Part shown: positions 8,109 to 16,297 of the stretch, one piece after another
How positions within the stretch are numbered: position 1 is the first letter of the stretch
Layout: each line of letters starts with the position of its first letter
DNA from: Caryophanales bacterium UBA6879
GTDB taxonomy: Bacteria > Bacillota_I > Bacilli_A > RFN20 > CAG-288
DNA length: 28,378 bases
Assembly (NCBI GenBank): GCA_002449135.1
Contig: DKCH01000052.1
Location: 1-28,378, forward strand
Direction: 5' to 3'
Notes under the pieces: model-generated
The model's input: the letters and a program-made list of their open reading frames with translations, nothing else
Told to the model about the DNA's origin: nothing
Database searches by the model: none
Made by a program: the position numbers and the translations under genes

Positions 8109-8693
8109 TTAATCGTTGTCCTTTTTATCATTAGAAATTAATGGCTTATAAGTTATTACAAATTGAGAAGCATAAGGTCTATACCAAGGATTGTAATAGC
8201 CAAAACCTAAACTTTGAATATAGGACTTGAATTCTTTTAATTTTTCTTGTAACCCATCTCTATGGTTATAAGCATTAGAATTAATTACAAGATTACCTCC
8301 CACTATTAATTTTTCACCATCATCATAAATGGAAGGTATAGATAAAATAAATCCCATATCTACAATTCTTTTGATAATATCTCTTTTAATATCTAAGTCC
8401 AAAGTCTCGTGTCTACTTTCTTTCTTAACTTTAAAACAGATGCAACCATCGACTAAAGAAGAGACTTCTTCAGCTTCATAATATCTATCAAGAACTTCTA
8501 ATATCTTAGGAAATTTATCAATTCTTCTTTTCTCATTAAGTAAATAATGCTCTTTATAAATACTGATATAGAAATAGTATTTTGAAGATCTTATCTTCTC
8601 TACTGATAAGATATTAACTCCCATCGACTCTAGATATTCCCTTATTAAATCTTTTGTTAATTTCATTTTACTTATACTCACTAATTCAGTCAT
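8109..8693 (-). CDS. Unknown 194-residue cytoplasmic protein
   Basis: A soluble mixed alpha/beta protein with no signal or TM helix. Visible blocks are a central LVDGCICFKVKKESRHET segment and a C-terminal YYNPWYRPYASQFVITYKPL stretch. I do not recognise the family. The start ATG lies 10 bp after the stop of the gluzincin gene, whose last codons (GAA AGG TAA) provide the ribosome site, so translation is probably coupled. The membrane gene follows after 19 bp. It is therefore the middle gene of a tight three-gene operon. Confidence 0.75.
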   Translation of the reverse strand: MTELVSISKMKLTKDLIREYLESMGVNILSVEKIRSSKYYFYISIYKEHYLLNEKRRIDKFPKILEVLDRYYEAEEVSSLVDGCICFKVKKESRHETLDLDIKRDIIKRIVDMGFILSIPSIYDDGEKLIVGGNLVINSNAYNHRDGLQEKLKEFKSYIQSLGFGYYNPWYRPYASQFVITYKPLISNDKKDND

Positions 8694-8703
8694 ATATTCT
8701 TAT

Positions 8704-10482
8704 TTACCTTTCCAATTTTTTAACAATCATTTCTAAATAATCAAAGACTTTATTGGCTTCTTTTTTACTCCATTTTGTGTAAATTCGATAGCCTCTATAT
8801 TCTTTTGAGGAATATAAATTTTGTTCTAATTCTGATAGCGATAAATAGGCCTTTCTACTTAGAAAAATTGGATAATTATTAAGTCCAAAATTTGTTTGAC
8901 AAAAATCAACCTCACAAAGTTGTCTTAGTTGATAAAACTCTAAATTTCCACTAAGCAAGAGAGTAGCAAAGATTAAAACAATCTTATCGCTTAAGCTTTT
9001 ATTTCCAAACGAAATAATCTTTCTAGTGATGGTTTTAGGTACAGCTATCTTTATTCTAACATCTTGTTTAGGATTAATGTACTTAGGAATAAACATATCA
9101 TAAGCACAATCAGCTGATAGTAAAGAAGTCCCTAGAATTTTTTTGAATTCATCAAATTTTATATATTTGATACCCGAATATGGATAGTAAGGCAAAGGAT
9201 TCCTTTTCAACAGCAATTTTAATTTATCTATATACTTAAAATTTTCAAATGCCTCTGCAACACAATACTCAAAATAAGAAGCAAAAGATTCTAATACTAT
9301 ATCAATCTTATTTTCATCCTTAATAAAAGAAGAGTGTTTAGGATCTTTTAAATCTCTAAGCAAGTAATGAATAGCATGAAAGAATTCATGGATAAAAACA
9401 TAGGCAATATCGTTATCATCATCGATGTTTCTTAAGTAAATGGTAATAAGTTTCTTTTTATGATTATAGGTTCCGAGGATTTTCATAAAAGGATGCTTTA
9501 TGAGATCGACTATTTCTCTAGCAAGCTCTCTTCCACCATTATCTATAATTTTGGCATTCCTATCACAAAAAACAATAGACTCAATATCACCCATTTTTTC
9601 AATTTTATCTGCCTGTTCACCTTCTCCCATAAGACAAAGAATAATTGTTTCTAAAGGTGAAAAGAAAGTTGCATCAAAATTTGAAGACATCGGGAAAGAT
9701 TTCTTTAGCTCTTTTAATTTATTTAATAATATGCTTAATCGGCTTGAGTCAACTTTCTTGCCTTTAGAAGGAATGCCACTATCATCAAATTTTACTAATA
9801 ATTGCATTCTAAGAAATCTATATAAAATACTAATAGGGGTCTTTTCAAGAATATTAATAATTTGTTCATGATCTACTGGAATTGGAAAGCCACTCAAATA
9901 ACAATCAATTAGATTTATAAAAGATTTCAAATTTTCTGACTTAGAAAGTATATTAGGATCAATATTAAACATAGATGATGCCGAAGAAAGATCTAAGAAA
10001 TCATTAGTTACAATAGCCACTTTGACTTTATCTTCATTTAATTTATAGGCTTGAATTAAACAATCACCACATATAGTTCCAGCCTTAAAGAAACTACGTT
10101 CATTTTGTAAGTGGGTTATTTCTTCTACTTTGGCACCACTTGTAATTTTACGAGCATCACAATTAGCTAAGAAAGCTTCTGCCTTTTCTTTATCATCAAA
10201 ATAGCAGGTTTGATAATTAAAAGAATTGCCACATTTATTATAGAAAACGTTATTAGTATTCCCGATAGCACCAGCCTTATCTAAGACTCTTAAGCAAGCC
10301 TTTTTATTATCTTTTCCTTTAATACAATAAAGAGTCCCATCATAAAAGACTTTAGTTCCTTTTAAATCTCTTGCATTTTTGGCTTGAGGGCCTTTTTTTC
10401 TAAATACATTATATGGTGAATTTATAGTTTTGTCGTTCTCATTAACTTCTTTTATACTAACTAGCAATTTTCCATTATTCAT
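8704..10482 (-). CDS. Putative zinc metallopeptidase (gluzincin type), single catalytic domain
   Basis: 592 residues. HEFFH at 365-369 is preceded by a hydrophobic beta-strand, and VLES places Glu398 29 residues after the second His, as in gluzincins. An N-terminal domain (about 30-150) has the blocks GPQAKNARDLKG, CLRVLDKAGAIG and GTICGDCLIQAYKL. A conserved block before the active site reads GEGEQADKIEKMGDI. The C-terminal part (about 440-592) includes LLSADCAYDMFIPKYINP and GYRIYTKW. All these parts recur in the 905-residue protein at 13487-16204. No signal peptide or TM helix is seen, so it is probably cytoplasmic. The start follows GGGAGGGAG. It is the first gene of a three-gene unit with box promoter C. 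Substrate unknown. Confidence 0.8.
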   Translation of the reverse strand: MNNGKLLVSIKEVNENDKTINSPYNVFRKKGPQAKNARDLKGTKVFYDGTLYCIKGKDNKKACLRVLDKAGAIGNTNNVFYNKCGNSFNYQTCYFDDKEKAEAFLANCDARKITSGAKVEEITHLQNERSFFKAGTICGDCLIQAYKLNEDKVKVAIVTNDFLDLSSASSMFNIDPNILSKSENLKSFINLIDCYLSGFPIPVDHEQIINILEKTPISILYRFLRMQLLVKFDDSGIPSKGKKVDSSRLSILLNKLKELKKSFPMSSNFDATFFSPLETIILCLMGEGEQADKIEKMGDIESIVFCDRNAKIIDNGGRELAREIVDLIKHPFMKILGTYNHKKKLITIYLRNIDDDNDIAYVFIHEFFHAIHYLLRDLKDPKHSSFIKDENKIDIVLESFASYFEYCVAEAFENFKYIDKLKLLLKRNPLPYYPYSGIKYIKFDEFKKILGTSLLSADCAYDMFIPKYINPKQDVRIKIAVPKTITRKIISFGNKSLSDKIVLIFATLLLSGNLEFYQLRQLCEVDFCQTNFGLNNYPIFLSRKAYLSLSELEQNLYSSKEYRGYRIYTKWSKKEANKVFDYLEMIVKKLER

Positions 10483-10505
10483 GACTATCTCCCTCCCTAG
10501 ATAAC

Positions 10506-10522
10506 AACAATACTATATTGTT
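10506..10522. promoter_or_regulatory. Perfect inverted repeat over the -10 of box promoter C
   Basis: AACAATA (10506-10512), CTA, TATTGTT (10516-10522) is a perfect 7-bp inverted repeat. It covers the -10 (10512-10517). Promoter B keeps only the downstream half (TATTGTT). It could be a repressor site specific to this unit or a chance AT-rich palindrome. Confidence 0.35.
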
Positions 10523-10557
10523 TTAAGTGTTCTAATAAAAGGATATGCCATGCGACA
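10512..10557 (-). promoter_or_regulatory. Box promoter C (conserved 17-bp box plus TATAGT)
   Basis: On the minus strand TGTCGCATGGCATATCC (10557-10541) is followed, 39 bases after its first G, by TATAGT (10517-10512). The -35 position holds TTTTAT. A second, weaker copy lies 23 bp upstream: plus-strand CCATATGACATTT (10571-10583) compared with CCATGCGACATTT (10548-10560). It drives the single-gluzincin operon. Confidence 0.75.
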
Positions 10558-10750
10558 TTTTAATTGCTCACCATATGACATTTATTAAATAAAAAGAGTA
10601 GTTATCAGATAACCTTTCAGTAAGTCTCTTAACAACTCTTCCAGAAGGAGTTAACCTGATACTTAACCGCTTCTTATAACAAAACTTATTATTGTTAAAT
10701 CTATTTTCATTAACCTTAATTTAACTTAAACAGTAATTATCGTAAAAATC
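10558..10750. other. Intergenic stretch with palindromes, no gene seen
   Basis: It holds the second half-copy of the box (10571-10583), a perfect palindrome GTTATC-A-GATAAC (10601-10613), and an imperfect hairpin of AACTCTTC with GAAGGAGTT (about 10630-10650). No open frame with a start signal is visible on either strand. The palindromes could be operators or ends of a lost element. Confidence 0.4.
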
Positions 10751-11010
10751 TTAAAATGCACTTCTTCTCATCATATCTCGAAAATTATTTCTTTTTTCAT
10801 GATTATCTTCTGATGATTTGCAAATAAATAATTGAGTTCTTATTTTAGCTATTTGTTTATCAATCTCAGCTAAAAAATTTTTGCATCCATATAATCAATT
10901 ACTTTTCTTAAGCAACAACCTAATACAACTCCACTAGTTATAAATAATCCGAATTTATAATTGTTGTCTTTACCTTTGATTTCAATTACCTTAAGATGAG
11001 CTTTGTTCTG
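10751..11010 (-). pseudogene. 3' remnant of an unknown gene fused to the decayed IS3 element
   Basis: The minus-strand frame runs out of the IS3 sequence near 11010 into KVIEIKGKDNNYKFGLFITS..., which contains one hydrophobic helix, and stops at TAG after DAKIF. Adding one T to the T6 run there would continue the frame as LAEIDKQIAKIRTQL... down to a stop at 10751-10753. It looks like the end of a host gene cut by the IS and then broken by a single-base loss. The family is not recognised. Confidence 0.5.
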
Positions 11011-12124
11011 GGGAGCACCATAAGCATGGTCCTTTACCATCATCTCCATTGCCGACATGACCATCTTCATGTCGGGAGAGCGATTCAAGCAATATCCGAT
11101 GACTTCTTTAGAGTATAGATCTTAAATAGCCCCCATATAGAGCTTCTCGTTACCAATCCTGAACTCAGTCACGTCGTGTACAAGCAAAAGGCAGCGGGTA
11201 ATACACGTCGAACCTTCTTTGCACCAAATTTAGCGCAATATGGCCAATGGTGCCTCTATAGTGCGAATATTTCCTCATCTTCCTTTGAATTACCATCATC
11301 CTGTTCTCTTTCATAAACCTTATGACTCTCCTGACACCAATTACGGTGCCTTCTTTGATAAATGCCAGACGCATTCTCCTGAAGCCATAAGTGTAGTTGG
11401 ACTCCACAAATATTTTCCGCATTTTCTTAGATATGATGTCATCATCTATTTCTTTCTTGCCCCTTTTTATCTGAAATATGCCTGAAATATGCAGATTTCG
11501 ACATATTGCCAACTTCAAGTAATTGATTGAGCTTTCTTCCATCTTGCCTTAGTGCAGAAATTAATTTTGCTCTTTCTTTTCTTTGGACTGCACTAAGGCT
11601 TTCAATTTTTTAAGTAGGTCACCTCCGTGTCTAGGTAATCAAGCCTGTTTAGTAATTCCGCAAGCTTCTTGTCGTCCTTGTATTTCTCCTTTAGCTCTTT
11701 TATGTCTTTGACCAGCTTCCTGTAATCTTCATCCATGGTTGGATCCATTGCCACCACATGATTACTATAAGGCTTGTTGTATTGCCTGCCAGCCAGTTGT
11801 TCACGGTTGCTGACGTGACTCCCAATGAGTTTGCAATCTCTAAAGCAGTCTGTCCTTCCGCTTTTAGTGCAAAAGCTCTCTTGTTGGCTTCATTGGACAC
11901 AAGCATTCTCTTCTTTCTCTTCAGTGCATCTTTTCCAAAGTCCCTGTAGGTCTTGTAGATGTTGGACACATACCCTGGGACTGTCCCAAGCTTTGTGGCA
12001 ATTACTGAGGGAGTCATTCCTTTCTCCTTCATCCTCACCATCTTCATCTTGTCGGTATAGCTGAATTTCATAATTTTACCTCTAGATTTCTGCCACCGTT
12101 TTTCGTCCAACTTTATGTATACAC
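11011..12124 (-). pseudogene. Decayed IS3-family element (OrfA and OrfB remnants)
   Basis: OrfA starts at ATG 12071 after AGAGGT. It has two HTH blocks (YTDKMKMVRMKEKGMTPS and ALEIANSLGVTSATVNNWL), and after a frameshift near 11765 a coiled coil (DYRKLVKDIKELKEKY...). OrfB pieces include KLISALRQDGRKL, an HTH_21-like part (SNYTYGFRRMRLAF) and, in another frame, HDVTEF with the first catalytic Asp. The reading is broken by several frameshifts, a TAA in MGAI*DLYSK near 11130, and loss of the 3' end after YGAP. The upstream end (about 12100-12124) contains GTTGGACGA, as in IS150-type ends. Base composition is visibly richer in GC than the surrounding genes. It is not functional. Confidence 0.8.
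11471..11492. repeat. 11-bp tandem duplication inside the dead IS3 element
   Basis: CTGAAATATGC occurs twice back to back (11471-11481 and 11482-11492). It lies at a point where the OrfB frame changes, so the duplication probably contributed to inactivation. Confidence 0.8.
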
Positions 12125-12314
12125 ATCAGAAGATAAACAAACAGCACGATTAGATAATGCACCAATTAATATGACAATGAAAAGAAGATTAGTTCTAAAT
12201 GTTCATAAGCATTCAGATATGAGAGATAAGAAACTAAAGAAGTTTATGAAGCATTGTTTAATAAAACCAGATTACTTGCTGAATCTTTTCGAATCTGCTC
12301 AACAAAAGAATTAA
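12123..12314 (+). pseudogene. 3' remnant of a rightward gene cut by the IS3 element
   Basis: A plus-strand frame is open directly from the IS boundary and encodes about 63 residues: TSEDKQTARLDNAPINMTMK, then RRLVLNVHKHSDMRDKKLKK, ending PDYLLNLFESAQQKN and TAA. It has no start codon with a ribosome site. The RR..LN......D...K.....K...DYLL pattern faintly resembles the C-terminus of ISAs1-type transposases, but this is a weak guess. Confidence 0.45.
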
Positions 12315-12518
12315 TAAAACTAATAACCAATAAGACAACACCAAATATTTTTAGATTACCAAAATCGCCCTGCTTTTTATAATTTTCTTCTCAATTTGTG
12401 GATTTGCATTATAACCCATAACCAGCTCTATATTCTTGCGAATACCATAAATATTTTTCTTAACTTTTACAGGTGTAAGATTAGAATAGTAATATCCAAA
12501 ATTATGGAGGTTATTTAA
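12315..12518. other. Short gap before the small BspA-like gene; possible minus-strand remnant
   Basis: A minus-strand frame ending at 12351 encodes a plausible basic stretch (LTPVKVKKNIYGIRKNIELV). It has no convincing start and overlaps the leader of the next gene, so it may be a gene remnant or chance. GGAGGT at 12506-12511 is the ribosome site of the rightward gene. No clear promoter or terminator is visible. Confidence 0.3.
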
Positions 12519-13013
12519 ATGAAAGTTGAGTTTTGTTATGATGTGGAAACTAATCAAAAAGGAAATAAAAGTCTGACCATAACTGGGATAGAAGGAGGAG
12601 TATCTTCTAATATTACTGAATTAAACATTCCTGAAAAAATAAATGTTGATGGAGAAGAAATAAAAGTTACTGAGATAGGGGATAATGCATTTGAGGGCTG
12701 TGATTCATTGATTTCTATTAAAATCCCTAGTAGTGTAACTAACATAGGTTGTGATGCTTTTGAAGATTGCACTTCTTTGATTTCTATTAATATTCCAAGC
12801 AATGTAATTAGATTGGGGCAATGTGCTTTTGCTGGATGCAAGAATGTTTTAGTTTCATGTGAAATTGACAGAGAACCTGAGAATTGGGATGAGGGTTGGA
12901 ATTGGTTAGACAAGGATAAAATCATTTATGAGGAAGACGAGGATGGGAATGTATGGGGTATAGAAGACTATGATGGTGATTATGTAAATGTAGTTTGGAA
13001 AAAATGTAAATAA
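12519..13013 (+). CDS. Small BspA-like leucine-rich-repeat protein
   Basis: 164 residues with about three LRR_5 repeats (NITELNIPEKI, EGCDSLISIKIPSSVTNIG, EDCTSLISINIPSNVIRLG). They are followed by an acidic, Trp-rich tail (ENWDEGWNWLDKD ... NVWGIEDYDGDYVNVVW). The tail is comparable in style, but not identical, to the tail of the giant LRR protein at 2448-5732. There is no signal peptide. GGAGGT precedes ATG at 8 bases. It is the only clear rightward gene between IS debris and the gluzincin block, and could be an intact short paralogue or a reduced copy of a longer protein. Confidence 0.8.
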   Translation: MKVEFCYDVETNQKGNKSLTITGIEGGVSSNITELNIPEKINVDGEEIKVTEIGDNAFEGCDSLISIKIPSSVTNIGCDAFEDCTSLISINIPSNVIRLGQCAFAGCKNVLVSCEIDREPENWDEGWNWLDKDKIIYEEDEDGNVWGIEDYDGDYVNVVWKKCK

Positions 13014-13486
13014 TATCTAGAATGATTGAAAAATTATCCCAGATGAATATGTAATATTCTTGACATTTGTGTTTATGTTCGTGCGAGTATACTTTGGCTT
13101 CTATTGCCGTTACTATTGGACTAAGCATCAATCGCTTAAATTAAAAAATCTATTCTTTTTAGCATTCCTACCAAAGAGTAATTGCCTACATGGTTAATTG
13201 ACCAAATACTACATATTGGGTTGACAATTACATTTAATTTCTTCTTTTCCATAATATGGTTTCTTTAATCTCCATAGTTTCGTATCTTCCTTATCTAATA
13301 CACAGTAATAGATTTCTTTTTTATGAAAATAGCATTCGACATTTAAATTAGGGAATTTAAATATTTTTATTCAAAACAAATAATAAGAATAGAAGGGAAA
13401 AGCTATCAAAATATTGATATTAATTCTACATTTATTTGCTCGTCTAATAATAAGAAAGTAATTAAACTAGATAAGTTATTGCCTTA
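13014..13486. other. Debris region with two opposed gene remnants
   Basis: On the minus strand a start-less frame (13370 down to TAG at 13209) encodes a coding-like piece, KIFKFPNLNVECYFHKKEIY then YCVLDKEDTKLWRLKKPYYG. On the plus strand another start-less frame (13347-13490) encodes REFKYFYSKQIIRIEGKSYQ and ends KLDKLLPY at a TAA overlapping the stop of the gluzincin gene. They overlap each other, so at most one is likely real. No family is recognised. The stretch is best read as recombination debris. Confidence 0.4.
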
Positions 13487-16204
13487 CTAATCATTTTCCC
13501 AATCAGTAACTATAGTTTTTAGATAATCAAAGACCTTATCTAAAGCATCTTTATTCCAATTTGTGTAGATTCTATATCCTAAAAATTCTTTAGAAGTATA
13601 ATGGCTTTGCTCAGATAAAGAAAAATATATATCCCTTTTTATTAAAACTGGATATTTATCAAGACCAAATTTTGTTTTACAAAATTCAAGATCTTGAAGA
13701 TTCCTTATTTGAGTATTTTTTAAATTCCCACAAAGTAGAAGGGTTGCAAAAATTAAAACTATCCTTTCATTTATGTTTTTAAAATCAATAGAAGAATTTG
13801 TCATAGGCATACTTCTAGGATTCTTTGTTTTAATCCCAGTATCATGTTTAGGATTTATATACTTAGGAATGAACATATCATAAGCAGCATCAGCTGATAA
13901 TAAAGAAGCATCTACAATCTTTTTAAATTCATCAAAGTCCTTAATATATTTAGCCCCAGAATATGGGTAATAAGGAAGAGGATGTCTTTCCCATTGCCAT
14001 AATAATTTGTCTCCATAATAGTTTCCACCTAATATTTGATCTGCATAATATTTTTCGAAATATGAAGCCAACGATTCTAGAACAATATCAATTTTACTTT
14101 CATCTTTAATAAAAGAAGAATGTTTAGAATCTTTTAAATCCCTAAGTAAATAATGAACTGCATGGAAAATTTCATGAGCAAAAACAAAAGCAACATCCCT
14201 TTTATCATCAATATTTTTTATATAAATAGTAATAAGTTTACTTTTATGATTGTAAGCTCCAAGTGTCTTCATAAAAGGATGTTCTATTAAATCGACTATT
14301 TCTCTAGCAAGCTCTCTACCGCCATTATCAAGAATTTTGGCATTTCTATCGCTAAAAATAATAGACTTTATATCACCCATTTTTTCAATTTTATCAGCTT
14401 GTTGACCTTCTCCCATAAGACAAAGAACAATTGTTTCTAATGGCAAGAAAAAAGTTTCATTAAAATCTAAAGACATTGTAAAAGATTTTTGCAGCTCTTT
14501 TAATTTGTTCAATAATACATTTAATTGAAGATTATCAACTTTTATGCCTTTATGAGGAGTATTAATATCATCAAATTCAACTAGTAATTGCGATTCAAAG
14601 AAATCATTTAAAATACTAGATGGAATTTGTTTGATAATATAAAAAATTAGGCTCAATGCATCACCATCTTCAAGATAATCTAATTCTTGGTGTTTCTTTA
14701 GAGCATATAAATAATCACCTATCACCATTATGAGAAAATGGAATGTTAAAAAACTTGGAATGTTTATTTTATTAAAATCTATATGAAAAATAGATGTAGT
14801 TGAATGATGCGCTATTGAGTTATTTGTTAATGCATTTATTCCAAAATCCAGTCTAAAATCTATATATTTAGGGATAAACATATCATAAGCTTTATCAGCA
14901 GATAATAAGGACACATTTACTATATCTCTAAATGCATTAAAGTCTTTTATATATTTAGCACCTGAATATGAAAAGTAAGGTAGCGGAATTCTTTCCCAGG
15001 TATCTTCTAATTGATATTGATAATCAGTGTTTCCATTATTTTTGGCAAATTCTTTTTCATAAAAAGCCGCTAAGGATTCAACAACAATTTTTATCTTGCA
15101 TTGATTACGCACAAAATTATTATTACTAGGATCCTTAATATCTCTATAGAAAAAATGAATTGCATGAAAGAATTCATGAATAAGTGCATAAATGACATTT
15201 TCTTTTTCACGGATATTTTTAAGATAAATGGTGATTAATTTTTTATCATGATCATAAGTTCCTGTAATTTTAAAATATGGATGTTTTAAAAGATTTAATA
15301 TATCTTGAGCAATTTCTCTACCACCATTATCTAAAATTTGGGTGTTTCTATCACTAAAAATAATTTTCTCAATATTACCTAATTTTTCTATATTACGGGC
15401 TTGTTCACCCTCACCGATAAATGAGCATAAAATAATTCTTAAAGGTTCAAAAAAAGTTTGCTCATATTTTTCCCTTAATAAAGGATTTTTATTACCAAGA
15501 TCAATAAGTCTCTTCCATAATTGATGTCCCTGATCCTCAGCATTAGGAATTCCTTCAAAAGGGGCATTTTTATTATCTAATTTCACAAACAATTGATTTG
15601 AAATAAAGTCAATAAGTCCAGAATTTGCTGAATATCCAAATATACTTTCAGCTTGGATTAAAGGATTTCCAAAATCTTTAAAGAAATACTTAATCTTCAA
15701 TGCATTATGGAAAGTTATTTTATCTGCAACTGATTGCCCAATAAGCCTACCTTCTTCATCTTCATTTAATTTATAAGCCTGAATTAAACAATCACCACAT
15801 ATAGTTCCAACCTTAAAGAAGCTACGCTCATTTTGTAAACGAATAACTTTTTCTACTTTAGCACAGCTTGTAATTCCATGAGCAACACAATTAGCTAAGA
15901 AAACTTCTGCCTTTTTGAAGTCATCAAAATAACAACTTTGATAATTATGAGAATTACTACATGTTTTATAAAAAACATTATTAGTTTGTCCGATAGCACC
16001 ACCCTTATCTAAAACTCTTAGACAAGCCATATAATTATTGTTTCCACTAATACAATAAAGAGTGACTTGATCTGCATAATAAAATTTATTGCTCTTTAAA
16101 TCTCTTGCATTCTTTGATTGAGGCCCTTCTAATCTAAACTTATTAAAGCGTGTATTTATAAAACTTATATTTTCATCTATTGCTAAATCGAATTTCTTAA
16201 TCAT
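13487..16204 (-). CDS. Double gluzincin: two HExxH metallopeptidase domains in tandem
   Basis: 905 residues. The N-terminal domain (about 27-148) matches that of the 592-residue protein (GPQSKNARDLKS, CLRVLDKGGAIG, GTICGDCLIQAYKL). Two peptidase domains follow. The first has HEFFH at 343-347 and Glu376 in VVES; the second has HEIFH at 677-681 and Glu710 in VLES. Spacing from first His to Glu is 33 residues in both, and also in the 592-residue protein. Each domain is preceded by an IGEGEQA/MGEGQQA block and followed by LLSADxAYDMFIPKYI. The C-terminal part resembles that of the shorter protein. The second domain is closer to the 592-residue paralogue than to the first domain. All catalytic residues are kept in both halves. 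No signal peptide is seen. AGGAGGG precedes the start, and the gene has box promoter B. Confidence 0.8.
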   Translation of the reverse strand: MIKKFDLAIDENISFINTRFNKFRLEGPQSKNARDLKSNKFYYADQVTLYCISGNNNYMACLRVLDKGGAIGQTNNVFYKTCSNSHNYQSCYFDDFKKAEVFLANCVAHGITSCAKVEKVIRLQNERSFFKVGTICGDCLIQAYKLNEDEEGRLIGQSVADKITFHNALKIKYFFKDFGNPLIQAESIFGYSANSGLIDFISNQLFVKLDNKNAPFEGIPNAEDQGHQLWKRLIDLGNKNPLLREKYEQTFFEPLRIILCSFIGEGEQARNIEKLGNIEKIIFSDRNTQILDNGGREIAQDILNLLKHPYFKITGTYDHDKKLITIYLKNIREKENVIYALIHEFFHAIHFFYRDIKDPSNNNFVRNQCKIKIVVESLAAFYEKEFAKNNGNTDYQYQLEDTWERIPLPYFSYSGAKYIKDFNAFRDIVNVSLLSADKAYDMFIPKYIDFRLDFGINALTNNSIAHHSTTSIFHIDFNKINIPSFLTFHFLIMVIGDYLYALKKHQELDYLEDGDALSLIFYIIKQIPSSILNDFFESQLLVEFDDINTPHKGIKVDNLQLNVLLNKLKELQKSFTMSLDFNETFFLPLETIVLCLMGEGQQADKIEKMGDIKSIIFSDRNAKILDNGGRELAREIVDLIEHPFMKTLGAYNHKSKLITIYIKNIDDKRDVAFVFAHEIFHAVHYLLRDLKDSKHSSFIKDESKIDIVLESLASYFEKYYADQILGGNYYGDKLLWQWERHPLPYYPYSGAKYIKDFDEFKKIVDASLLSADAAYDMFIPKYINPKHDTGIKTKNPRSMPMTNSSIDFKNINERIVLIFATLLLCGNLKNTQIRNLQDLEFCKTKFGLDKYPVLIKRDIYFSLSEQSHYTSKEFLGYRIYTNWNKDALDKVFDYLKTIVTDWEND

Positions 16205-16233
16205 GGGCAGTCCCTCCTATATATCTCAACAAT

Positions 16234-16279
16234 ACTATATAATTTTATGAAATTAAATAAAAGGAAATACCATGCGACA
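16234..16279 (-). promoter_or_regulatory. Box promoter B (conserved 17-bp box plus TATAGT)
   Basis: On the minus strand TGTCGCATGGTATTTCC (16279-16263) is followed, 39 bases after its first G, by TATAGT (16239-16234). The -35 position holds TTTTAT. It lies in the short gap after the AddA-like gene and drives the double gluzincin gene separately from it. Confidence 0.75.
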
Positions 16280-16297
16280 ATTTAAAAAGCAACAAAT

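Noticed and set aside
12922..13131. Leftward frame of 69 residues rich in His opposite the small BspA-like gene
   Set aside because: Low-complexity shadow with no ribosome site, overlapping a convincing gene on the other strand.
13330..13356. A fifth, degenerate copy of the conserved box (minus strand GTCGAATGCTATTTTC)
   Set aside because: GTCGC is changed, no -10 stands at the fixed distance (GTATTA there), no gene follows, and the stretch reads well as a coding remnant.
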